Below are positions 39,816-49,796 of a stretch of 64,000 nt of DNA, in pieces; position 1 is the first letter of the stretch, and each line of letters opens with the position of its first letter. A program made the position numbers and the translations under genes. Origin of the DNA: Symbiodinium sp. CCMP2592 (Eukaryota; Sar; Dinophyceae; Suessiales; Symbiodiniaceae). Below the pieces are notes generated by a model. That model saw only the letters and a program-made list of their open reading frames with translations. It did not search any database and was not told the origin of the DNA. Location of the stretch: assembly GCA_905221615.1 (NCBI GenBank), contig CAJNDT010003112.1, forward strand, positions 1,460,315-1,524,314, in the 5' to 3' direction.

Positions 39816-40097
39816 GGGTATGATAGGGGCAGACTGGGTAGATTTACTGTAAAGGTCGGGGTTCAGCGTTTAGCTGATGAGGCTTTAGAAGGCTTTGAGG
39901 TTCAGGGATTTGAAGTTTTCGGGTCTGCTGAACTGGAGATTCGGACATTCGTCTCATGTGGATAGATTGATGTGGCCATATGACTTTAAGTAGATGTTGA
40001 TAGATATCACTTGTGTGCGTATGTAAATATGCAGACATACTATAGTATCATGATATGGGAGCCGTTAACCACAAGGTCACACTGTATCATTTCGACT

Positions 40098-40225
40098 TAT
40101 GAATTTGGACTCCATATTTGAACCATTTGAGTGGGCCAGGCCCCCACGGCCCTGAGATCTTCGAAACTTGTTGAAGGCCCTGCGGGCACCTCACGGAATC
40201 GGCAAGTCGGGGGCACAGTATTTAC
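40098..40225 (-). CDS. Candidate exon
   Basis: TCRFREVPAGPSTSFEDLRA then VGAWPTQMVQIWSPNS and TAA. A GTGAGG inside could be a donor. Confidence 0.35.
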
Positions 40226-40318
40226 GGATTCCGAGAAGACTTCAATTGGTTGAGGGTTTGGGGTTTAGGATTCCGCCCTTGTTGATACCAACCCTAAACT
40301 CCTAAACCCTAAACCCTC

Positions 40319-40474
40319 CTGGAATGAAGTACATCGATTCAGATCCCCGAAGTCAATATTATGCCTTTCGTGTAAGCACTCGGAGCTGTAACCCACTCTT
40401 TCAGGCCACAAGCGAAGAACAATCGAAAAACACGAATTGCAGTAGGCGCCAAGTGAGATGCTGGAGAAGCACAT
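40319..40474 (-). CDS. Candidate exon, possible start
   Basis: MCFSSISLGAYCNSCFSIVL, RLWPERVGYSSECLHERHNI, DFGDLNRCTSFQE, then telomere-like sequence. No family recognised. Confidence 0.4.
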
Positions 40475-40926
40475 CAGTGACTGTTCTCATTTAATCACCC
40501 TAAAACTGGCCCCAAATCCAATTCTCCCTTATCAGCATAGACTGGCCTTCCTTGCGCCCAACACCTGAGACCGCGAAACCCCCAGGCCTAAACCCGACAC
40601 ATGAAAACTCCAAACACGAGAAACCCTAAACCACCGAGCATCTAGAATTGAGGTCCTTATAAACTCCATATGAGGGTTAATATATTCAGAGCCTACAAAA
40701 ATCTAGGGGTTGGTAGGTTAAGGTAGATTCGATGTCCTGAACCCCATAAACCCTGAAAGCACCCTAGTTTAGTAAAACACACCGATCAAAGCCGCCTAGA
40801 CCCACGGTATAGAACGCGGAAGTAGGACCCTGTTTTGAAATCCTCCTAATCCGGGCCTTGGCCCAGTGTTAACATGGACCAGAAGGGCCTTTTTGGTATG
40901 GGGTACGGTGTAGGACCCTACACCAC

Positions 40927-41035
40927 CCTACGGTTGATGACATAAATCCTGCATTACCCATAACAAGGAATATACTGTAATTCCCATAGTTTAGGGTCCT
41001 TAAGGTAATGCAGGATTTATATCATCAACCCTACG
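40927..41035. mobile_element. Inverted-repeat element, family K
   Basis: ACCCTACGGTTGATGACATA against its complement TATATCATCAACCCTACG; inner CCTGCATTACC / GGTAATGCAGG. Single full copy. Confidence 0.75.
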
Positions 41036-41064
41036 AGTCCTTTCGAGTTTGGGTCTCTTTGTCT

Positions 41065-41140
41065 ATTCTTCCCATAGTCTAGAGTCATTAAGGGTTTAGG
41101 GTTTAGGGTCCATTCTTCCCATAGTCTAGGGTCATTAAGG
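41065..41140. repeat. 29-bp direct repeat flanking telomere-like DNA
   Basis: Copies 41065-41093 and 41112-41140 differ at one base; between them lie two TTTAGGG units (41094-41111). Confidence 0.85.
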
Positions 41141-41169
41141 TAGGCAGGATTTGTATCTTCAACCCTAAG

Positions 41170-41313
41170 ATGCAGGCACCCCCGATGGCACAGCCCTCCG
41201 TGGACCTCGGGCTCGCTCTCCGCGGGAAGCCCAGCGAGCGTCCAGCAGCAGCCTTGGGAACAAATGCGCATGATTTAGGCCAATTTTTGAAGGGGAGAAG
41301 GAGGGACCATTAA
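41170..41313 (+). CDS. Candidate exon or small ORF
   Basis: MQAPPMAQPSVDLGLALRGK, PSERPAAALGTNAHDLGQFL, KGRRRDH and TAA; directly after CCTAAG. GC-rich third positions. The overlapping minus frames (for example SRGERARGPRRAV) look like shadows. Confidence 0.5.
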   Translation: MQAPPMAQPSVDLGLALRGKPSERPAAALGTNAHDLGQFLKGRRRDH

Positions 41314-41410
41314 TGGGGACCCCAACCCAGAGCCTCCAAAACCCCTTAATTAAGGAATATACCTTAAAGTAAAAAGCCATACGCACACGCCACCATAACC
41401 CTAAACCCTA

Positions 41411-41550
41411 AACAAAAGGATAAAGAAGGCGCTCCGAATCTGAGACTGAACAGAACCCTAAACCCCAAGCCCGAAACAAAAAGGATAAAGAAGGCCTAAA
41501 CCCTAAACCCAATGATCAACGGCGCTCCAAGCCTGAAACTGAACCCTAAA
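41411..41550. repeat. ~65-bp tandem duplication, second copy split by telomere-like DNA
   Basis: AACAAAAGGATAAAGAAGGC then GCTCCGAATCTGAGACTGAA is repeated at 41475-41540, but 28 bp containing CTAAACCCTAAACCC separates the two halves in copy 2. Confidence 0.75.
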
Positions 41551-41598
41551 CCCTAAACCTTGAAACCAACTCCAAAGACCCCTCTGCGACCCAGGGTG

Positions 41599-41670
41599 CA
41601 CGGCCCCAAAGTCCTTGTGATGTCGTAAACATCGACCCAGGGCCTGGTTCGGCGGCTTCTTGCTTAATAG
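41599..41670 (+). CDS. Candidate exon
   Basis: GARPQSPCDVVNIDPGPGSA then ASCLIGDPEYS, after GCGACCCAG; runs into a family C remnant (41664-41735). Confidence 0.35.
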
Positions 41671-41980
41671 GGGACCCCGAATATAGTGCCCTAAATACTA
41701 GGATCCTTATTGTAAGGAGCTTAAGGGGGGGGGATCGGGGTTTGTGAGGGTGGTGTGTAATCTACATTTTCTATCGGTTCGTATTCCGGCTGCGATGGTT
41801 AGGATTTAGGGATTGCTTAGGGCCCGGTTTCTTTTTTTATCGCTCCTCTTCTCCTGCAACACAAGGCACAAGGTCACTGAAAAATGCCCATAGGGCTTAG
41901 GGGTTCAGGGTTCTCAACTCTTGGGGTGTGGATTTAGGGATCAGTTAGGGCCGAGAGTTTCGGGTTCAGTGATTCAGGCC

Positions 41981-42087
41981 CAGAGAGCCCAATATCCCTT
42001 AATTAAGGAATATAGCTTAAAAATCATAATATGAAGCCCCCTATAACTTAAGCCATATTCCTTAATTGAGGGGTATTGGGCTCTCTG
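41981..42087. mobile_element. Inverted-repeat element, family L
   Basis: CAGAGAGCCCAATATCCCTT against GGGGTATTGGGCTCTCTG. The exon at 42090 starts 3 bp after it. Partial relatives at 41320-41365 and 51785-51830. Confidence 0.8.
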
Positions 42088-42089
42088 AG

Positions 42090-42188
42090 GAGTTCTCAAC
42101 TCTCGCGCCTGGTTGATCGCACGGTAAGCCTGCTGCTCGTACCACTGGTCGCCTCGGAGCTTTGCTAGCGAGGGAGGGGTGGACAGAG
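42090..42188 (+). CDS. Two short exons, both with GTAAGC donors
   Basis: 42090-42123 (GAGTTCTCAACTC.., ends ACG|GTAAGC) and 42169-42188 (ends GAG|GTAAGC). Frames SSQLSRLVDRT+RGRGGQR or VLNSRAWLIA+REGGVDR are both consistent. Borders good, frame open. Confidence 0.45.
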
Positions 42189-42224
42189 GTAAGCCCAGGC
42201 TCCAAGGCTGTTGGGACTTACTTT

Positions 42225-42322
42225 AGGGGCCTTAATAATCAAAATGTGGTTTTAGGGCCCATGATACCTTTGTTATAAAAATAAGGAGCCCCATAATTAC
42301 CATTATGGTAATTATCTGGGCC
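42225..42322. mobile_element. Family G element
   Basis: AGGGGCCTTAATAATCAAAA ... AATTATCTGGGCCCCAG. Confidence 0.7.
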
Positions 42323-42379
42323 CCAGTAGCACCAAATACAACACTAGCCCCAGACTTCCCGATTCGGAAACATGCTAAG

Positions 42380-42732
42380 TCCGACAGACGGAGATCTGGC
42401 TTCCTCCCATATGGGTCTGGGGGTTTGTAGTCTACTTGAAGGATCATGGGACTTAGTAACTAGGGATATAATTAGGGTAACTATACTTATAACCCCAATT
42501 AAGGTATATACTTATATTAAGGTACTTATAGCCTTACTTACTAAGTCCCATGATCCTTTAAGTAGGGTCGAAGGGCGTATAGTTCTTGGGAAAGCTGAAG
42601 ATCTGGAGCTGCATTCCATTACCTCACTCTGTGACAATCGTGCAGGTCAGGGAGTAAGGGTTTGGCCGTTTGGGTTTACACTGAAGAAGTGTAGGGCTTA
42701 TAATCTTTTGAGTGAAGAGCTTCGGGCGAAAG
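42380..42732 (+). CDS. Three exons around family A copy 8
   Basis: 42380-42414 (SDRRRSGFLPYG), 42565-42650 (VEGRIVLGKAEDLELHSITS then LCDNRA) and 42690-42732 (CRAYNLLSEELRAK|GTACGTG). The first junction is in phase if the donor is GG|GTCTGG, with the acceptor AAGTAG|G at the family A end. Other frames remain possible for the first exon. Confidence 0.45.
42433..42564. mobile_element. Family A element, copy 8
   Basis: TACTTGAAGGATCATGGGAC ... CCCATGATCCTTTAAGTA plus G. A 12-bp internal duplication makes it longer than most. Translated in plus it stays open (EGSWDLVTRDIIRVTILI). Confidence 0.9.
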
Positions 42733-42872
42733 GTACGTGGTTTGGGTGGTATGGTCATTCCCTTGACACCTGCAGAGACATGAAAGGAGACCCAAAACGA
42801 CCTTGAGCAGGACGAATGTAGGGGCTTGCTACTTAAACAAACCATTCATAGTTATACCAGGGTCCCCTACAG

Positions 42873-43396
42873 AATCCTACGGAATACGTTAAATCTCTGA
42901 TCATTCAAGCCCCTATACTGGCACCAGCCTATCGCGGCCAAGAAGCCGTTGAGAGTGCCCACTTTGCGCGTGCGGGAATCATTCCACTGTCGTTTTGCCA
43001 ATACCTGAGAGACTCCAATATCCCACAATGCAAGGGTGGGAATAATTAGCAATGCTATCCCCCCCATAGTGCCGAACATTGTGATGGCATAGCCCATCCC
43101 AAAACCTAGTGCAACTCCAAGATCAAGAAGATGTGAGTGATATTGAACAGTAAGCAAAGAAACAAGACGAGTAGTCCTTCCTTAGCCATGCTTAGCAACC
43201 ACGTCGCAGTCCAACACTCCTCCTAGCTTCCAAGCATCAAACACATCTCAATCTTTCTATGCCAAGCCCAAAACAGAAGACTGTGAGACTGTGCGCTGGG
43301 CAGAACACTCAGTCCCTAGCCATGGAATCTCGAACCGGCAGTATGTGCGGGCATCGATCTTCCAAGTCGAGCAGACAGAATTTTCGTGTAGATTAA
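42873..43396 (+). CDS. Three exons, probable C-terminus, unrecognised
   Basis: 42873-43035: NPTEYVKSLIIQAPILAPAY, RGQEAVESAHFARAGIIPLS, FCQYLRDSNIPQCK; 43110-43132: VQLQDQED; 43235-43396: HQTHLNLSMPSPKQKTVRLC, AGQNTQSLAMESRTGSMCGH, RSSKSSRQNFRVD and TAA. Phases agree at both introns (74 and 102 nt), the second donor is GTGAGT. One of the best-supported multi-exon models here. No family recognised. Confidence 0.6.
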
Positions 43397-43426
43397 GATC
43401 TACCTGCAACTTGTCTTAAGTAACCC

Positions 43427-43528
43427 TGAAGAATAATGTTGGCAATTCTTCCGTCCTATCTGAAACCCCAACTTCATGTCTCCCAAATCCCGATAAGCCG
43501 GAGCTCGCAACCTGAGATGAGTTTACTC
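43427..43528 (+). CDS. Candidate exon
   Basis: NNVGNSSVLSETPTSCLPNP then DKPELAT and TGA, after ACCCTGAAG|A. Confidence 0.35.
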
Positions 43529-43763
43529 GCCTCTCTCCGCGGGAGTCAAGAAATCTCAACACTCAACCTAAACCCCTATAAACCCTAAGCCCTCAATCCC
43601 AAAGCCTCAACCCACTCTGTGTCCGAACTCCTGAGACGCTGCGCGTTCTGGAGTTGATAGCACAGGGGCACTTCGTGATCTTTAGGTGCTGTTGGGTTTT
43701 GGATTTGGGCCGTGCGGTACTTCAGGATGAGGGATGTAGAGGGGTTTAGAGTTTCTGCAAGTG

Positions 43764-44000
43764 TCCTTGCAAGCGTGGCTAGCTTTCAAGCCTCTGCTAA
43801 GGAATCACAACAAACGAAATCCTATGGCCCAAACCATACCAAGTGCAGCTGCAGTAACCCAACATTTAGGCAACTTAGGACGGCAGAGATTGCAAAGAAC
43901 AAGCCAAGCCGCCACCGGGTCGTTCCTTAGGCGACACATGCTTGGGGCATCTAAGGCTTTATTTCATAGCAGGACATATTGTGGCAAATTTCCATCCTAA
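43764..44000 (+). CDS. Candidate exon, frame uncertain
   Basis: LAFKPLLRNHNKRNPMAQTI, PSAAAVTQHLGNLGRQRLQR, TSQAATGSFLRRHMLGASKA, ending YCGKFPS and TAA. A second plus frame (43712-43930) overlaps. Confidence 0.4.
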   Translation, partial: SLQAWLAFKPLLRNHNKRNPMAQTIPSAAAVTQHLGNLGRQRLQRTSQAATGSFLRRHMLGASKALFHSRTYCGKFPS

Positions 44001-44540
44001 ACCCCAGCCCCTCCAAACTGAGCCGCGAAGCCCAGAACGCTGAAACCTACACGGCCCAAAACCCAGCACCCTCACCCGAAACCCTTATCTCTGTAGATCT
44101 AGACCTCCTTAGACGGAAAGAACCGATGTTATAAGCTCAAGACTCCGCCAACAAACAGCTGACTCCTCGCCTCCTCTTCGGCGTTTTTTTCGACTGCCAT
44201 GGGGTAGCTTGCAGGCTTTGGTGGGGCGGGGTGGGCGTGGGGTTCGCAGTTCTACAGGGGAATCCTCAACAAGTGTATGCCCTGAGCCCGAAACCATAAG
44301 CCAAGCGGCACCTGCGGATAGGGAATGCCGATGCAGATTACCGCCCGACAGAGGTCATCGGTGAAGTCGAGTCCTGCTTTCGCCGTTCCGGTTTAGGTCC
44401 TGAACCCAAAGAACCTATATAGCTGTTGAAGGACTCATAAGGAGATCATGACAAGGAACCCTGACAGGGTAGGCAAAAACGGGGTTAAGGTCGGGCTGCT
44501 GGAGTTTGAGGGCTCCGGGGCCGATTTTGAAGCTTAATCA
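44001..44540. other. No settled gene
   Basis: 44100-44300 has open frames on both strands (minus LRTPRPPRPTKACKLPHGSR; plus RRFFRLPWGSLQALVGRGG). The rest is degenerate telomere-like sequence. Confidence 0.3.
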
Positions 44541-44572
44541 CGGTTTAGGGGTTCAAGTGATGGATCCCACAG

Positions 44573-44893
44573 CATCGATCTCCCGGAGAGCAATTCCGGA
44601 AGACTCCCGAACTCATCGCAAAGACGCGGCATAACATACCCTCAGGTCTCGGGGGCTTGCGCCTTAGCAAGCATCCTCCACTCTCAAAGAAGGCACAAGA
44701 GTGACCACAACATGAATGACCTTTTAATAAGGCTACTTCCCTTCTCACAGTTAGAAACTTGAAATTAAAGAAACCAAACAAAGAGCTCCTTCGCTCATCT
44801 TCCCACGGTACACCGCCAGTGCGAGAGCCCCATGGCCACTTCGAACGCCTGGTCTTCCAAGAGCGCCAGAGTGCCACTGTCTTTCTTTCTTGA
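44573..44893 (+). CDS. Exons with probable C-terminus
   Basis: 44573-44640 (frame unsettled, from ATCCCACAG|C to CAG|GTCTCG), 44672-44700 (ILHSQRRHK) and 44751-44893: RNLKLKKPNKELLRSSSHGT, PPVREPHGHFERLVFQERQS, ATVFLS and TGA. The last acceptor has a strong pyrimidine tract (CTTCCCTTCTCACAG). The 50-nt intron is short; phase agrees. Confidence 0.5.
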
Positions 44894-45074
44894 TGAAATT
44901 CGGGCTTTGGGGTTCGAAAGAGAGTCATTGTCAAGCAGATGAACTTAAGGTCCTAATACCAAAACATTCTGTAATCCTCTTCTAGGGCTTTCTGGTTTGT
45001 GGACTTGGTCTACATTCCACTTATTGAGTTGGAGGTGTTCCTTCTCCCTAGCAGGTTTGCTTTGCTTGCGTTAT

Positions 45075-45178
45075 ATATCATCGTAATGACAACAGGAAGG
45101 ATCATCGCAAATAGGGGCAGCAGCCACAGTTGGAGCGGGAACTCCATCGACATAGACCCAAGCTGCAACCACAGTAAT
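45075..45178 (-). CDS. Candidate exon, frame uncertain
   Basis: AAWVYVDGVPAPTVAAAPIC then DDPSCCHYDDI; a second frame (MEFPLQLWLLPLFAMILPVV) would be a membrane segment. Confidence 0.35.
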
Positions 45179-45276
45179 TAGAACGATATGAATACTGGAG
45201 TCTTACTGGGTTCTCGTTGTCATTCACAGCAGCATTGAGCTGATTGCACTAGCTAAAAATCATTGCGTCGGCGCGT

Positions 45277-45381
45277 ATGGCGGACGACAACGTCGGCACG
45301 TATGGCGGGCTCAACAGTGACGAGCCGGGGCGAAGGGCGTCACAAAGCAGGACGAATGGACAACTAAAGCAGTATCAGCAC
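45277..45381 (+). CDS. Candidate first exon
   Basis: MADDNVGTYGGLNSDEPGRR then ASQSRTNGQLKQYQH|GTGTGG. GC-rich codons; start Met after GTCGGCGCGT, which is partly repeated inside the exon. Confidence 0.45.
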
Positions 45382-45469
45382 GTGTGGCGAATACTGGCCA
45401 CAGAAGGTACTCGCTCAGAAATCAGTGGCCCCAAGCCCAAATTAAACCCTCCAAACCCTTTAAGCTTAC

Positions 45470-45525
45470 TTTGCCGATCTGCGAAAGATTTGGGGGTAGT
45501 GGTCGCCAGACAAAAGCTCCGACTA
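45470..45525 (-). CDS. Candidate exon with GTAAGC donor
   Basis: VGAFVWRPLPPNLSQIGK|GTAAGC, from CTACATCAG|T. Opposite strand to its neighbours. Confidence 0.4.
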
Positions 45526-45646
45526 CTGATGTAGATGCTAATACTAATTGGCTTTGGGGGTATTTACTGTAAGGGTATAGGTATACAGGGACCATAAGGA
45601 TAGATCTCTCGTCTTTGACCGACAAAATTCTCTGTGGAACTCTCTC

Positions 45647-45739
45647 TCAGTCAGTAGAGATTCGCGCCAAGGTGCTGTTAATGAAAGTGGCACAGGCGTC
45701 CGACATCTCCTGAACGGAGGACCAGCTGAAGGTAGACAT
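45647..45739 (-). CDS. Small open frame with start and stop
   Basis: MSTFSWSSVQEMSDACATFI then NSTLARISTD and TGA. The overlapping minus frame 45544-45840 is likely a shadow. Strand unproven. Confidence 0.35.
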   Translation of the reverse strand: MSTFSWSSVQEMSDACATFINSTLARISTD

Positions 45740-46089
45740 GTGGGTTTCTGAACATTAACCATTACAGGTGCCTTGCTAGGGGATGCTGAACATGAGGATC
45801 CTGCTGTGTAGGCTTCACTAAAGTCCGCTGCATTGTGCAAATTCCCACATATCGACCAACCTCCTGTGCCACAAAGAAGCGTGCGCTAACCTTTATTACC
45901 GGGGAGGTCGTTGAAAGAATGCCGCTCGAATGAAACGAAGTTCCTACCTCCCGGATAGCATTTGCAGGCCTTTCTTGAGCAAGGCTTCTCTGCCGTGGCG
46001 ACACTTCCTACAGGAATGCGCCACATCGCTTCACGGCTGCTGATAGGTGGAAACTGTCATAGCAAACTTTTGACACCCAATACATCGCA

Positions 46090-46420
46090 ATGAAGCCCTG
46101 CAAAACGAGAATCCCCGACTGCTGGAAGCCCTCTCCTTGCCAGCACTACGTGGCTCTGAGACGAGCGCGCCCTTCACCTGCACAGACGCTAGAAGCCCAA
46201 GTCAACGAAATCATGGGCACAGTTTGTTACAACATCTGTAAGCAAATGAAAATAGCCCTAAACCCTAAACCCTGAAATGAAAATAGCCGATAGCCAGCAA
46301 TCTACTACGAAGGTAATTGGGCTGGATAGCCCGGTCTCCCGACTCTTTACTCACATCATCGCTTCGCTTGAAGTATCTTCACAAGATTGTGCCGTTTCGA
46401 GAATCTGTTGAAGCCCACAT
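46090..46420 (+). pseudogene. Open frame interrupted by telomere-like insertion
   Basis: Frame starts MKPCKTRIPDCWKPSPCQHY, VALRRARPSPAQTLEAQVNE, IMGTVCYNICKQMKIA, where the telomere-like block ends it. Ignoring the 31-bp insertion at 46258-46288, it would continue DSQQSTTKVIGLDSPVSRLF, THIIASLEVSSQDCAVSRIC and a stop. Either a broken gene or an exon in which GTAAGC (before the block) is a donor. Another frame (EALQNENPRLLEALSLPALR) is also open. Confidence 0.45.
46244..46288. repeat. 14-bp direct repeat around 17 bp of telomere-like DNA
   Basis: AAATGAAAATAGCC at 46244-46257 and 46275-46288, identical; between them CTAAACCCTAAACCCTG. Confidence 0.95.
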
Positions 46421-46859
46421 GGAACCGGGCTTCGTAGACCCCAAACCTTAGGTCTTAAACCGCTGAAGTGCTTGAAGGTTTTTCACATCGGGATCTGTGC
46501 ACGTCATACATGATGGGGTGTCTGGCTCCGAAACTCCAACAGCCTTTCACCCAAAATCCGGGTACTATGCTATCCTAAGGCTCTGTTTCGGGTTTAAAGG
46601 TTGATAGTATGCTTTCACATTCCCCTGAGAATTCTCACCTCCTGGCACTGCGGATCGGGCCTCCTCCATCCTTCGCCACAGGCTGCCTCATGGAATAGAC
46701 AGACAGGGTCCGAAAGATGTACGAGTTAACGAGGATTTTGGACCCTGGAGCAAGAGTTACGTTTGTGAATCCTGAAACCGTGGAGATCACAAAGCCAACA
46801 AAATTCCAGGCTAAACTCCAAACACGTCACGCTTAAGCTTCAAAGTAGAACCGGCAGGG

Positions 46860-47520
46860 TCTAGGGTAGATGCCCACGGTGGGCTGTCGGGCGAGGATCC
46901 AGGGTCTAGTGGGTAGCACTGCTCCGAGGCTCAACACCAAAACTCAAGACCCCTTGGGCAGTCCTGGCAGCCAGTAGATCCGAACAACCGCGCGACCCAC
47001 CACCAACTAGCACATGAAGGTTCGGACGACTGACGGTAATTGAGCATCCGCCAGGGGTGTTGACATGAAGTGCCACTGGTGCGCGCACTAGCAAAGACCA
47101 GCAGGAGGGCTGTCGCGTATGCGAAGGTCGGTGCCTCGTCCACATGTCACGTCCCGAGAAAACGTGTCAAGACATCTGTGTAGCCAATTGCTACTTGCGG
47201 TTGCCGAAAGACACACCTCAGCCTTGCGAAGGTCGGGGTGCTGGACTGCCCTACGGTGCCAAGTTTCCTTGGCAGACGGGTTTCATGGCCGCAAAGGGTT
47301 GCGGCATCGCCCTCCTTGCCTTGAACGTGAAAGGTGTGCTGACCGGTTTCGCGCAGGCGCAAGCGCGGGCCCTATACCAACCCATCAGGCTGTTGAGATC
47401 TTCCTTCAGTCAACTGCAACTGATTTCAGGGGTATGAGGACCCGAACCCGAAGCCTTAAACTCACATCGTCAAGGTCAAAGGAGCACACCCCACAGGGCC
47501 GACATCCTAATCCAGCGTCC
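46860..47520. other. GC-rich coding-like region, strand unsettled
   Basis: Minus VNTPGGCSITVSRPNLHVLV (46906-47145) and plus PYGAKFPWQTGFMAAKGCGI then ALLALNVKGVLTGFAQAQA (47144-47437) are long open frames. No telomere-like repeats here. Likely several exons. Confidence 0.35.
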
Positions 47521-48139
47521 TGACATCCCTGCCACCCAGACCCACACCGTTTCAAGGCCGCACAACTCGAAGCCTTGAACAAAATAAAAACGGCCCCACT
47601 GGGGCTTATGGTTCAGGGTTTGGGGTCCCATAGCACGGCACCTTGCTATTGCTCCGGGAAGTTCCCTTATATTTCCTTTTGGGGTCCTCTATAACCGACT
47701 CAAACCTTACAACCCCGAACCCTAAACCCTGATCCCAAGCCCAAAGAAGGCCTGGAAAGATGGCATGACAGAATGTAGGATGAACGTTCCCCAAAGTGAG
47801 ACTCTTAGCCTGTTTATCCCCACCGCCGTTCACCCCACCTTCGGAGCCATTTAAGCTGCAATAGACTTTAACATACTAGAACATACTACAACAAGCTATA
47901 TCATATAACATACGATAACCTATACTTTCATATGTACTGTCATACAAACTACTATAAACCTCATCACATCTACAGTCATATTTACTACTATAGATGCGGT
48001 ATTTTCGACTGTATTCTATACGACAACCCTACACCGTAGATCCTAAACCCTAAATCCTAAACCCTACCCCAATACAGGCCTCCTCCGGAGGCCCCGCCCC
48101 GGCGTTTCCAGGCTGCTGTCGCAAGCTCCAACGTCTGAT

Positions 48140-48340
48140 AGCTGGGCCTTGGCATTTAGGGTTTCAGGGTTTAGGGTTTGAGGGCTTATAGGGGTTTAGG
48201 ATTTCGGGGTTTAGGATTTAGGGATTAGGGGTTTAAGGTTTCAGGGTTTAGGGTTTGAGGGTTTAGGGCTGGCGGTTTAGGGGTTGAAGGGTTGGTTTCA
48301 AGGCTAAGGGCTTAAGGTGGAGTTCAGGGTTTGTGGGTGT
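48140..48340 (+). repeat. Telomere-like tract
   Basis: TTTAGGG/TTTCAGGG units. Preceded at 47870-48000 by AT-rich ACATACTA-type repeats. No gene seen in 47550-48340. Confidence 0.6.
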
Positions 48341-48345
48341 AGAGT

Positions 48346-48552
48346 CTACATAGGGTCCGGGGTCCTGAACAAGGATAGTAGGGATCCACTTATGCACCAA
48401 CAAGTTTCGATGGCAGGGGGGAGGCCAAGTTCCCATCTTAGTGCCAAAATTGAAACTTTGAAATGAAACTCCTGAAGCTCTACAACAAATAAACTACGGC
48501 CATAACATATTATCTGCAGGCTATTGTTCAAGACTTCAAATGTGCAGTTCAT
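48346..48552 (-). other. Open frame, coding uncertain
   Basis: MNCTFEVLNNSLQIICYGRS, LFVVELQEFHFKVSILALRW. Within chance length; no splice borders assigned. Confidence 0.25.
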
Positions 48553-48952
48553 GAGGACCCTACCAAACCCCTAGCCCTAAACCGTAAGCTCACTCCTGAA
48601 ACCCCTGACCCTGCAGGTCCATTCAGGTCAGGGACGGAATCGAGGAGGCTTGATTGCCTCGGGGTTTAGCGCTATGGGTTTCGGGGCTCTGGGTTTCGCA
48701 GTCTTGCGGTTCAAGGCAGGTTGGCATGAGAATCTCGCGAGAACGGTAGAAAATTGAATTAAGTTGTTTATTCCAAGATCCGAAAATCGACCTTCCCCAC
48801 ATCACCCAAGGCCAAGTCCGAGGATCAGAAAGCAGAGCACTCCGCCGGGAATTGAAAGGATCAGCTGCAAGACACAGTTGCCCAGCTCCTCCGCGTTTGT
48901 GCGATAGACCGGACCCGTAATGTCACATAACCTAGGGGTCTCGACAATCGGA

Positions 48953-49061
48953 ATGTGGGTGGTTGTCAAAATTATGGTCCCTTTCTGGGTACCCTAAATA
49001 TGAGGTGCCGTATTGTAATACGGACCCAAAAAGGGACCCTAACATTGACAACCACCCATGT
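48953..49061. mobile_element. Inverted-repeat element, family B, copy 4
   Basis: ATGTGGGTGGTTGTCAAAAT ... TGACAACCACCCATG. Plus-strand GT...TAG at its ends would make a 110-nt intron, but exons on both sides were not identified. Confidence 0.85.
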
Positions 49062-49242
49062 AGCTTTGAGGTATATCACAGAATTAGATTATGCTACTGG
49101 GACCGTAAGGGGAGATCGGTGCTGCTCGTTCAATCCTCTGTGGGCATGGAGATATTGAATAGACCCTATGAACATGGTAAATGTACTATTCCCTAAACCC
49201 TAAACCCTAAAACCTAAACCGTACGGAGCGAGCCCTTAGGGT

Positions 49243-49446
49243 GTGAGTGGTGCACGGCTCATACCCGAAAGTGAGGGTCGTGACTTCTACATTACTCAAT
49301 CGGTTGGGGCGTCTGATGGAAGACGCACCATGGGAAAATCGCCATTGAACAGGCCGAAGCAGCAACACCTGCCACGACAAGCTCTACCTGAGCCATACTT
49401 TCATGCCGTGCGAGATCATAGTATCTGGAATAGGGATTTGGGCTAG
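49243..49446 (+). CDS. Candidate exon
   Basis: SGARLIPESEGRDFYITQSV, GASDGRRTMGKSPLNRPKQQ, HLPRQALPEPYFHAVRDHSI. Antisense frame also open. Confidence 0.35.
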   Translation: MSGARLIPESEGRDFYITQSVGASDGRRTMGKSPLNRPKQQHLPRQALPEPYFHAVRDHSIWNRDLG

Positions 49447-49796
49447 GCTCTTGGCGACAACTACACAGATACTGTAGGGGAAGACGTGCCCTTATATTTA
49501 ATCCGCCACGCCTAGAGAAGCCCCAGGCAAGACAAGATCCGACCTCCAGAAACTCTTGCGTGTGCCACTGGTCGTAGGTTCCAACCTTCGCCAGTTGACT
49601 GAAGGGAATGATGATCAAGCTTTCAAGTTAGAGGGTTTAGGGTGTAGGGCTGTCACTGAGGACTGACTATTCCAGCACATTGTTGAGATTTTTGTGGGTG
49701 TTTGAGGCTTCTGCCAGAGAAGAGGTTTCGAGGTTGCGAACTCTAGCCCATTCTCCGCCCCAGTCCTCAAGACAAAACCTCAACGTTGCAGTCTCG

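Noticed and set aside
42867..43157. 96-codon minus frame with two hydrophobic segments
   Set aside because: It is antisense to a plus frame that is in phase over three exons with good borders; the hydrophobicity is a common antisense effect.
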